NCBI RefSeq assembly: GCF_907164905.1
Contig: NZ_CAJRAF010000001.1
Location: 1,461,001-1,525,000, forward strand
Source of the DNA: Dyadobacter sp. CECT 9275
Lineage (GTDB): Bacteria > Bacteroidota > Bacteroidia > Cytophagales > Spirosomataceae
Direction of reading: 5' to 3'
Length of the DNA: 64,000 bases
Part shown: positions 17,770-25,116 of the stretch, one piece after another
Position numbering within the stretch: position 1 is the stretch's first letter
Layout: each line of letters begins with the position of its first letter
Translations under genes and position numbers: made by a program
Notes under the pieces: model-generated
The model's database searches: none
What the model saw: only the letters and a program-made list of their open reading frames with translations
Told to the model about the DNA's origin: nothing

Positions 17770-18483
17770 TCAGTTTAAAGCATCATGAAAAATGACTCCA
17801 AGGGTGTGCCGCTCACCCGAATGTAGCTCGCTCACGCCATGTTTGATGCGGGCACGGTAATACCCTCTGCTGCCTTTTACCGGGCGAAAATTTGTAGTGA
17901 AAATGAGCATATCTCCTTTGTCGGGTTGCAAAACAATAGCTTTTGACTGGGCGCGGGGTGTTTGCTGGGTAAGTACAAATTCTCCTCCTGTGAAATCGGT
18001 ATCTGGCTCGTTCAGAAATAAAACTGTTTGAATTGGGAAATACACATCACCATATAAGTCCTGATGCAGTGTATTGTAATCGCCCTTTCCATATTTGAGG
18101 ATCAGAGCCGTAGGTTTTGTCTGATTGCTTGCACGACAAAGCGTTTGCAGGCCTTCGAAGGTATCAGGAAAGCGGGAGTCCATCTGCAGTACCTGCATCC
18201 ACAAATTTGCTATAGGTGCCAGTTTAGGATATATATCTTCACGGATACGCTGGATCAAACCGGGTAAGGGATAGCTGAAATACTTGTATTCACCCAAGCC
18301 AAAACCATGGCGCTCCATTGTGACTGTTTTTCTGTAAATGGCAGGGTTTTCGTAATTTCTTTTTAGCTCCTCGCATTGCATGGCAGTCAGTACCGAGGGA
18401 ATGACAGCATATCCCTTTTCATGCATTTCTCCGGTTATTTTCGGCCAGTCAACCGCTTCGATTCTTGATTTTAGTGCGTCCAT
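17770..18483 (-). CDS. 2-oxoglutarate/Fe(II)-dependent oxygenase
   Basis: This 237-residue oxygenase has the iron-binding triad of the superfamily: HQD in LHQDLYGDVYFP (about residues 138-140) and a distal His in IKHGVSELHSG (about 214). An Arg in GERHTL can bind 2-oxoglutarate. Its place between an Ada-like regulator/methyltransferase and an Ada zinc domain suggests an AlkB-like part in DNA or RNA dealkylation, though it belongs to a different subfamily from classical AlkB. The real substrate is not shown by the sequence. Confidence 0.85.
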   Translation of the reverse strand: MDALKSRIEAVDWPKITGEMHEKGYAVIPSVLTAMQCEELKRNYENPAIYRKTVTMERHGFGLGEYKYFSYPLPGLIQRIREDIYPKLAPIANLWMQVLQMDSRFPDTFEGLQTLCRASNQTKPTALILKYGKGDYNTLHQDLYGDVYFPIQTVLFLNEPDTDFTGGEFVLTQQTPRAQSKAIVLQPDKGDMLIFTTNFRPVKGSRGYYRARIKHGVSELHSGERHTLGVIFHDALN

Positions 18484-18521
18484 TTTTTATGTCACCGTTT
18501 TAAGAGATTGTATCCGGTACG

Positions 18522-19370
18522 CTAAAAATTACCGGCTGTTCTGGCTGCCTCCCAACCAATGATCGCTGTTTTACGGATGGGGCCCCACATGTAGCCACCA
18601 AAATTCCCGGTAGACTGGATCACTCTATGACACGGGATCAGGAACGCGACCGGGTTACTTCCTATCGCGGTACCCACAGCCCGGGAAGCTTTGGGACTCT
18701 GGATTTTTTCCGCCAGTTTTCCATATGTCGAAAGTTCTCCCATGGGAATTTTTAAAAGCGCTTCCCAAACCTTTAGCTGGAATTCCGTTCCTTTCAGATG
18801 CAATTTGATCTGGTTTAGTTTACTCCAGTCGTGCGTAAAAATATAGAGCGCATTTTGCTGGCTGAGGTCCAGCATCTGCCGGAATGCGGCGTTGGGAAAA
18901 TGCCGTTTCATATCTGCCAGTGCCTTTTCTTCACCGTCGGCAAATGCCATATAACAAATTCCCTTGGGGGTTGATGCCACCACCATATTCCCAAATGGGC
19001 TCTCGGTATAACTGTAATTGATTGAGAGGTTTTCTCCGCCATTCTTAAATTCTCCCGGAGTCATTCCTTCTATTTTTACAAAAAGATCGTGCAGACGTCC
19101 GGTACCTGAAAGGCCGGTTTCATAGGCAGCGTCAAACAATGTGGCCTGTTTTTCCTTCAGGATCTGTTTGGCGTATTCAATGCTGATGTACTGTAAGAAT
19201 TTCTTGGGGCTCACCCCGGCCCAGTCTGTAAACAGCCTTTGAAAATGAAACGGGCTCAGGTTCACTTTTTCCGCCAGCTCATCCAGTCCCGGCTGTTTTT
19301 GAAAGTTTTGTTTGATATAATCTATTGCCTCGGCAATCCGGTTATAATTGATGATATCCTGCTCGCTCAT
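18522..19370 (-). CDS. Ada-like regulator and O6-methylguanine-DNA methyltransferase lacking the zinc domain
   Basis: This protein of about 282 residues joins an N-terminal AraC-type DNA-binding domain (about residues 1-95) to a C-terminal methylguanine methyltransferase domain with the acceptor motif IPCHRVIQ (Cys near 247). E. coli Ada has a zinc domain in front of these two; here that part is absent and a similar domain is encoded separately at 17521. The protein should repair O6-alkylguanine and may activate its own operon. I chose the ATG at 19370: a TACCTTTG -7 element at 19394-19401 lies in the leader and would be inside the gene if the ATG at 19409 were used. Confidence 0.9.
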   Translation of the reverse strand: MSEQDIINYNRIAEAIDYIKQNFQKQPGLDELAEKVNLSPFHFQRLFTDWAGVSPKKFLQYISIEYAKQILKEKQATLFDAAYETGLSGTGRLHDLFVKIEGMTPGEFKNGGENLSINYSYTESPFGNMVVASTPKGICYMAFADGEEKALADMKRHFPNAAFRQMLDLSQQNALYIFTHDWSKLNQIKLHLKGTEFQLKVWEALLKIPMGELSTYGKLAEKIQSPKASRAVGTAIGSNPVAFLIPCHRVIQSTGNFGGYMWGPIRKTAIIGWEAARTAGNF

Positions 19371-19393
19371 ATCTTGAAATAATTTTGATAAGA

Positions 19394-19401
19394 CAAAGGT
19401 A
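19394..19401 (-). promoter_or_regulatory. Probable -7 promoter element of the alkylation-repair operon
   Basis: On the minus strand TACCTTTG fits TAnnTTTG exactly, 24 bases before the start at 19370. No good -33 box stands at the right distance, as might be expected for an activator-dependent promoter. Confidence 0.45.
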
Positions 19402-19498
19402 TGTCTCACAGAAGTTAAGAGAAGCCCGAAACTTGCTCAATTCCTTACTGGGTTACGGTAAGATTAGCGTTGAAATGCGGGAAGTTACGGTGGGTGGT

Positions 19499-20602
19499 TC
19501 AGTGGGGGTATTTGGCCGCCAAAAAATAATAGGAATCCAGCAGATGATGCATGAAAACATTTTTACCGGAATCAGGATAAATTTTGTAGTACGCCTCATC
19601 AGGCAGCAGGATGACGGTCGGTCCTATTCTTACATAGTTGCTGCTGGTGGTATATACCGGAGCCTCGTAATCGGGAAGCGTTTTCAAAACCTGTTTTCCT
19701 GCGAAATTTCCAAGATACCTTTCATAATTCCGTTGGGTTTTTTCACTCGGTTTCCTCAGACGCTTGTAGGCATGCCGGAGTGCGAGGCGTGTTATTAACT
19801 TCTGTTTTTTCATAATTGTGTCAATGTTCGTGAAAGGGTTGGTCGTGTTAAAATCACCCAGGACCTGTACAGAAAATGGTGTTTCGGGTACCCAGTCTGC
19901 CGCATTAACCACATTGTATCCCCAGCCGCCGGCCACCATGTTTTCGTATTCATAGGCATAGTAGGAATTGCCTGCTTTGGGACTTGCACTGCTGTAGGTC
20001 TTGAAACGGATATCTTTTGGCAATAGATTTTCTTGCCTGAGTTGGTACAGGTAGGAAGTAAGCAGATAGGACAAGGCTCCTCCCTGGCTGTGTCCCGCGA
20101 TAATGAAATCTCTGGCTCCCGACTTATAACAAGAGTCGATCTTCGGAACAATATCCCGCGCAAGAAATGCCATTCCGATCAGAAAACCAATGTGAACGGC
20201 AGCTCTGGGATTTTCTGCGAGTTTGTATTTGAAGGTATAATCCCTTGTGAGTTTTAACTCGCCGGTGGCCGGGGCCATGGCAGCATAAAAGTTTTCAAGC
20301 CACCCCACCGGGTTGGTGGTCGTGCCACGCAGGTTGATCATGAAAACATGATCGTCCGTTTTCCAAAGATCCCAGCGGTTGTCCAGCCCGGTAACAGCCG
20401 ACCGGTAAATCAGTTTTGACGATCGGACCTCAGGTAATTTATTTTGTCCCATACCGTCGTAAATACCCCCGTGCAGCCTTAGAAATTCCATATATTCCAT
20501 TTTGTCAAAACCCGCTTTCAGGTAAGATTGAGCCCGGAGGGAGGTCCAGCTGCTTATTACAACAATGGCCAGAATCGCATTTCTTTGGAATAGGTACCGC
20601 AT
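19499..20602 (-). CDS. Secreted class 3 lipase family protein
   Basis: This 367-residue protein has a cleavable signal peptide (about residues 1-24, ending SLRAQ) and an alpha/beta-hydrolase core. The nucleophile elbow is AGHSQGGALS at about residues 167-176, which fits GxSxG of lipase class 3, and an Asp and His for the triad can be found downstream (AADWVPETPF; ALRHAYKRL). It probably hydrolyses lipids or esters in the periplasm or outside the cell. It stands alone, with a 192-bp divergent gap to the antiporter gene. Confidence 0.82.
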   Translation of the reverse strand: MRYLFQRNAILAIVVISSWTSLRAQSYLKAGFDKMEYMEFLRLHGGIYDGMGQNKLPEVRSSKLIYRSAVTGLDNRWDLWKTDDHVFMINLRGTTTNPVGWLENFYAAMAPATGELKLTRDYTFKYKLAENPRAAVHIGFLIGMAFLARDIVPKIDSCYKSGARDFIIAGHSQGGALSYLLTSYLYQLRQENLLPKDIRFKTYSSASPKAGNSYYAYEYENMVAGGWGYNVVNAADWVPETPFSVQVLGDFNTTNPFTNIDTIMKKQKLITRLALRHAYKRLRKPSEKTQRNYERYLGNFAGKQVLKTLPDYEAPVYTTSSNYVRIGPTVILLPDEAYYKIYPDSGKNVFMHHLLDSYYFLAAKYPH

Positions 20603-20742
20603 CTTTTCAAAAAGTCGAATGTGAAAATAAATATACGCTTTTGTTCGAAATCAAGTGCTTTCTCCGTATCGCTGGTAACCCTTCCGGTACCTTTTGGTTT
20701 ATTAGAATATCGTTAGAGTTATGCCGAAATGAGAGTTCATAC

Positions 20743-20773
20743 TTTCTATTCCGATTGGTTTTTGGTATTTTTG
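20743..20773 (+). promoter_or_regulatory. Promoter of the antiporter gene
   Basis: TATTTTTG at 20766-20773 fits TAnnTTTG exactly, and TTTC at 20743-20746 is at the 19-base spacing of the -33 box. Transcription would start about 16 bases before the ATG. Confidence 0.6.
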
Positions 20774-20795
20774 GTTAGTCTAAAAAATATTTTCA

Positions 20796-22052
20796 ATGGA
20801 GCTTTATTATTCATTCTCAATACTTATAGTACTTTCCGCTATCTTTTCTTATATCAATGCACGTGTTTTAAAACTGCCTTCTTCTATCGGTGTAATGGTC
20901 ATTGCATTGCTGGTATCTCTTGGCTTACTGGCCACTGATAATATTTTCCCGCATACTTTCGACAGGCTAAGCAGCCTCGTGGCGAGTGTTGATCTCACCG
21001 AAGTTTTGATGGGCGCCATGCTTAACTTTCTTCTTTTTGCAGGAGCCGTTCACATACATCTTGAGGATCTGAAAGAACAGCGCCTGCCGGTCGTGATATT
21101 CAGTACCGTGAGTGTGGTGATCTCCACTTTTGTAATCGGTTTCATCATGTACCAGGTTTTGGGCTGGTTTCATATGGAAATACCGCTGATCCAGTGTCTG
21201 GTTTTCGGGGCCCTCATTTCTCCTACGGATCCCATTGCGGTGCTTGGCATTTTAAAGCAAGCCGGGGTACCCAAATCACTCGAAACGAAAATTGCCGGAG
21301 AGTCGCTTTTTAATGACGGGATGGCTGTTGTGGTTTTTATTATCATGCTGGCACTGGCAAGAGGGGAAGAGGTTAATACTTCATTCTCGGGGATTTCTTT
21401 ACTTCTGATCAAGGAGGCCCTGGGAGGAATTACCCTTGGATTATTGCTGGGGTTTGTCGGTTCTAAAATGATGGACAAAGCCGATGGTTATAATGTTCAC
21501 GTGCTCATTACCCTTGCTATCGTCATGGGAGGACACCTGGCCGCACAGGCGCTGCACATGTCTGGTCCGCTGGCCATGGTGGGTGCCGGACTTGTTGTGG
21601 GTAATTACGGAATGAACCTGGGAGGCGTAACGGAAACGGAGCGGGATTACATGGACAAGTTCTGGGAACTGATCGATGAGATACTGAATGCGATCCTGTT
21701 CCTGATCATTGGTTTTGAACTGATCCTGCTGCCGGATATCAAACAATACGGATTTGTGGGAGCTGTGACCATCGTTGTGGTACTTTTTGCAAGATTTATC
21801 TCCATCTGGATTCCTGTCAAAGTAATTCCTTTCCGGAAGCGTTTTGGAAAACAGTCGCTCATTATCCTGGTTTGGGGTGGATTACGTGGCGGGGTTTCCA
21901 TTGCCCTGGCGCTATCTATAGATCATGATCTGAACAGAGATCTCATCATCTCGATAACCTATTTCGTGGTATTGTTCTCGATTATCGTTCAGGGGCTTTC
22001 CGTCGGCAAGCTGACGGGTAAAATCACAAAGCCTGAAACGGAGGTTATTTAG
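20796..22052 (+). CDS. Sodium (or potassium)/proton antiporter, CPA1/NhaP type
   Basis: This 418-residue inner membrane protein with about 12 helices exchanges cations for protons to control pH and salt. The CPA1 signature ISPTDPIAVLGI (about residues 138-149) carries the TDP of the unwound helix, and SLFNDGMAVVVF (about 169-180) carries the ion-binding ND/DG pair. A WGGLRGGVSIALAL segment near residue 360 is also typical. The C-terminal cytoplasmic tail is short. The cation preference cannot be read from the sequence. A repeat array begins at its stop codon. Confidence 0.92.
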   Translation: MELYYSFSILIVLSAIFSYINARVLKLPSSIGVMVIALLVSLGLLATDNIFPHTFDRLSSLVASVDLTEVLMGAMLNFLLFAGAVHIHLEDLKEQRLPVVIFSTVSVVISTFVIGFIMYQVLGWFHMEIPLIQCLVFGALISPTDPIAVLGILKQAGVPKSLETKIAGESLFNDGMAVVVFIIMLALARGEEVNTSFSGISLLLIKEALGGITLGLLLGFVGSKMMDKADGYNVHVLITLAIVMGGHLAAQALHMSGPLAMVGAGLVVGNYGMNLGGVTETERDYMDKFWELIDEILNAILFLIIGFELILLPDIKQYGFVGAVTIVVVLFARFISIWIPVKVIPFRKRFGKQSLIILVWGGLRGGVSIALALSIDHDLNRDLIISITYFVVLFSIIVQGLSVGKLTGKITKPETEVI

Positions 22053-22546
22053 AGTTTTTAGTTTACAGCGGGCGGTAGGCCAGGTGGGTAGCGTTTTAGT
22101 TTTAAGTCGGCAGTTCAGAGTAGGCAGTAGGCCGTGGCGAGTTGGTAGCTTGTGTACTATTAGTTTTAAGTAGGCGGCTCAAAGTGGGCAGTAGGCCGAG
22201 TTGGTATCGTTGTGTCTTTTAGTTTTAAGCAGGCAGTTCAAAGTGAGCAGTATGCCGAGTAGGTAAGGCTGTGGACTTTTAACTCAAGACTGTTAACTCC
22301 GATAGGGAGTGTGCCAAGTTGGTAGTGTTGTGTACTTTAGTTTTAAGTAGGCAGTTCAAAGTGAGCAGTAGGCTGAGTAGGTAAAGCTGTGGACTTTTAA
22401 CTCAAGACTGTTAACTCCGATAGGCAGTATGCCATGTGGGTAACACTCTTCACTCTTAATTCTTCACTCTTAACCAGTGCCGCTCAAAGTAAGTGGTAAG
22501 CCGAGCCGCTAACACTGTGAACTTAAACTAAAACCTGTTAACTCAG
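22052..22546 (+). repeat. 59-60 bp intergenic tandem repeat array, copy 3
   Basis: About 495 bp of tandem repeats fill the convergent gap between the antiporter and LysM genes. A TAGTTTTAAG or TAACTCAAG marker recurs at 22161, 22220, 22280, 22338 and 22398 (spacings 59, 60, 58, 60). Two unit types alternate in the second half, so a stretch of about 75 bp starting at 22231 is repeated almost unchanged 118-119 bp downstream. The shared 23-bp block at 22455-22477 is identical to that of copy 1, and the last unit ends in TTAACTCAG at 22546. Orientation is the same as copy 1. The function is unknown. Confidence 0.87.
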
Positions 22547-22579
22547 TAGCAGGTCAGGACTAGGGCTGGTTTTCAAATA

Positions 22580-23233
22580 TTACTTTCTGCTGGAAAATGG
22601 TATGATCAGTTTCTCTCCTCTTTCTGAAAAGTCCTTTGATTTACCATTGGCTTTCATCAGTGCTTCTTTGGTAATTCCGTATTTGCTGGCAACTACTCTT
22701 AGCACATCCCCCGGACCAACCGTATGTACCGCCTGAACCTGAACAGACAAAGTGGTCATGTCACTCTTCAGGTCTGATACTGATGGGTTAAGGCCTTGTA
22801 GTGTTTCCAGTTTAAGATTGTAACGGGACGCAATACTTGACCAGGTTTCTCCGCCTTTAACTTTGTGTGTGATGGATTGTCCACCCACTGACGATGCCGA
22901 TACATTGGTTTTTTCTTTTATTTCCGGCTCTGGTTTTTTATCTTCTTTTGGCGCAACTGGTGTTGGTGAGGGGGCTTCCGAGGTGGAGGCTGGTGTCTCC
23001 GCCGGGGCTTCATCGGCAGGAGAGACAGATTCCTCCGTAGTGGCCTCTTCAACCGTTGGATCCACCACTACCGAAGTAAGCTCTTCCGAGTCAGACGAGT
23101 TATCGGAAATATATTCATAACCGATATATAACATGGCTAAAACCAGTAGAACCAGAACGGCCAGTGTGATAATGGGCAGATTGGATTTTTCGGTTGGGCG
23201 CACATTTCTCTTTTTTGGGAATTCGTCTTCCAT
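22580..23233 (-). CDS. Membrane-anchored protein with two LysM domains
   Basis: This 217-residue protein has a basic cytoplasmic N terminus, one membrane helix (about residues 20-41) and a long Pro/Thr/Glu/Ser-rich linker (45-115). Two LysM repeats follow, starting ITHKVKGGETWSSIASRYN (about 122-165) and VHTVGPGDVLRVVASKYG (about 167-213). LysM binds peptidoglycan glycan chains, so it likely ties the inner membrane to the wall or helps in wall remodelling. No enzyme domain is present. It lies 55 bases after purE in the same direction and could be cotranscribed. Confidence 0.9.
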   Translation of the reverse strand: MEDEFPKKRNVRPTEKSNLPIITLAVLVLLVLAMLYIGYEYISDNSSDSEELTSVVVDPTVEEATTEESVSPADEAPAETPASTSEAPSPTPVAPKEDKKPEPEIKEKTNVSASSVGGQSITHKVKGGETWSSIASRYNLKLETLQGLNPSVSDLKSDMTTLSVQVQAVHTVGPGDVLRVVASKYGITKEALMKANGKSKDFSERGEKLIIPFSSRK

Positions 23234-23288
23234 AGCGGATAGCGGTGATTTTTAGCGGTGTTATTTTTACGAAAATAATAAAGCAACC

Positions 23289-23780
23289 TTACTTTTCAAC
23301 CTGATTTTTCAATTCCTCATTCATGATCGCCACTTTTTGCTTTAAATTAACCTTAAATTCATCTAATCTTGACGCCAGGGCCTCATCGGAGGCTCCGATA
23401 ATCTGTGCAGCAAGAATTCCGGCATTACGTGCGCCATTCAGCGCAACGGTTGCTACCGGTACACCCGATGGCATTTGCAGGATCGATAAAACAGAATCCC
23501 ATCCGTCAATGGAATTACTGGATAACACCGGAACACCTATTACCGGCAGACTGGTCAGCGACGCCACCATACCCGGTAAATGAGCTGCTCCGCCAGCTCC
23601 TGCAATAATCACCTTAAGGCCCCGCTTTCTGGCAGTACCTGCATATTCCAGCATACGTTCTGGTGTGCGGTGTGCCGAAACAATCTCCATTTCAAACGAA
23701 ACCCCCAGTTCTTTTAGTGCCTCTGCCGCTTCCTGCATAACCTTTCTGTCCGAAAGGCTTCCCATAATGATCCCAACCAT
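23289..23780 (-). CDS. purE: N5-carboxyaminoimidazole ribonucleotide mutase
   Basis: This 163-residue class I PurE converts N5-CAIR to CAIR in purine synthesis. The family pattern is clear: [13 protein letters not shown] at the start, [12 protein letters not shown] with the catalytic His, and [13 protein letters not shown]. It follows purK by 74 bases in the same operon, which is the partner that supplies N5-CAIR. Confidence 0.97.
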   Translation of the reverse strand: MVGIIMGSLSDRKVMQEAAEALKELGVSFEMEIVSAHRTPERMLEYAGTARKRGLKVIIAGAGGAAHLPGMVASLTSLPVIGVPVLSSNSIDGWDSVLSILQMPSGVPVATVALNGARNAGILAAQIIGASDEALASRLDEFKVNLKQKVAIMNEELKNQVEK

Positions 23781-23833
23781 TTGTTATATTTTTGAATTAA
23801 AGGTGTATCTGTTTTTCAGCTATATCAAATCAG

Positions 23834-23866
23834 AAAACCAGCGTGAGCTGAGTATCACGCTGGTTT
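23834..23866 (-). terminator. Hairpin across the purK stop codon
   Basis: A perfect 12-bp stem (23835-23846 with 23855-23866) contains the last purK codons. On the minus strand it is followed by a short T tract. It could end part of the transcripts before purE. Confidence 0.5.
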
Positions 23867-24994
23867 GTAACTTATTACTCTGATATTTCTTTTGACGAAA
23901 TCGACCTTCTCTCGAAGTGACTCCATGTCATGGTCCATAATTGTGATGTGCCCCATCTTACGAAAGGGTTTGGTAATAGCTTTCCAGTATAAAAAAGGAT
24001 AGACCTGCTCTGTAGCCAGTAAAGTTTCCATTCCTTCATACACGGCGGGTCCTTCAAAACCCTCTTCTCCCAGTAAATTTACCATAGCGGATGGGCCAAA
24101 GGGTACAGTACTTCCCAGGGGTAATCCGAGGATGGCCCGCCAGTGCTGTTCATACTGAGAAGTGGCGTTGGCGCGTATGGTATGATGGCCGCTGTTATGT
24201 GGCCGCGGCGCTACTTCGTTGATCAGAACCTCTCCTTCTTTTGTGAGAAATAATTCAACGGCCAAAAGTCCTGTGATACCAAAAGCTCCGGCCGTTCGGC
24301 GGGCAATATCTTTTGCTTTTTCATCAACTGCCGGTGAAATCTCGGCGGGGGCAAATAGGTACTCCACCAGATTATGCTCTGGATGAAATACCATTTCTAC
24401 AGTAGGGAAACAGCTTATTTCTCCCTTTTCATTCCGAGCCACAATGACAGCCAGTTCTTTTTCAAAGTCAATTGCTTTTTCCAGTAGTCCGGGCTGGTCA
24501 AATGCTTTGGGAAGATCTTCTGCTGACCGGAGCCGCTGCACGCCCCGGCCGTCATAACCATCTTTTCCCAGCTTATGAAATGCAGGCAGGAAATCAATAT
24601 GTTTAGCGGTATCATCCCGGTTCTCCGTTAGTATAAAAGGAGCGGTAGGGAGTTGATGCTCCGTGTAGAACTGTTTCTGAATGCGTTTGTCCTGAATTTT
24701 CCTGATAACCGAAGGCTGGGGATAAACTTTTTTTCCTTCTTTTTCCAGTGCCTCAAGGGCGTCAACATTTACTTTCTCAATCTCAATTGTAATGATATCC
24801 AGACTTTTACCGAAATTATAAACGGTGTCGTAATCTTGCAAAGAGCCTTGTTGAAAGTGAGGGGCGATTCTCCGGCAGGGAGCGTCCGCGTCCGGATCTA
24901 ATATATGAATATCAAGATTCCAGTCGACAGCCGCCTGCAGGAGCATTAATCCGAGCTGTCCGCCGCCAAGAATTCCTATTCGGGATGAAAGCAT
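23855..24994 (-). CDS. purK: N5-carboxyaminoimidazole ribonucleotide synthase
   Basis: This 379-residue ATP-grasp enzyme makes N5-CAIR from AIR, bicarbonate and ATP. The N terminus IGILGGGQLGLMLLQAA is the standard PurK start. The ATP-grasp core shows GYDGRGVQ, an ELAVIVARN segment and NEVAPRPHNSGHHT near the end of the ATP site. Length is normal. It precedes purE, and the two proteins work in sequence. Confidence 0.97.
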   Translation of the reverse strand: MLSSRIGILGGGQLGLMLLQAAVDWNLDIHILDPDADAPCRRIAPHFQQGSLQDYDTVYNFGKSLDIITIEIEKVNVDALEALEKEGKKVYPQPSVIRKIQDKRIQKQFYTEHQLPTAPFILTENRDDTAKHIDFLPAFHKLGKDGYDGRGVQRLRSAEDLPKAFDQPGLLEKAIDFEKELAVIVARNEKGEISCFPTVEMVFHPEHNLVEYLFAPAEISPAVDEKAKDIARRTAGAFGITGLLAVELFLTKEGEVLINEVAPRPHNSGHHTIRANATSQYEQHWRAILGLPLGSTVPFGPSAMVNLLGEEGFEGPAVYEGMETLLATEQVYPFLYWKAITKPFRKMGHITIMDHDMESLREKVDFVKRNIRVISYKPA

Positions 24995-25116
24995 TTTAAT
25001 AAGGTATTGTTCGCTGCAAAATTGGGGCTAAAAAGTCAGAAACAGAAAACCTTTGTACTTCTATTTACTTTAGGCCCCCGATTTTAGTGTAATACAAATG
25101 GCATTAGGAGCCTGTT

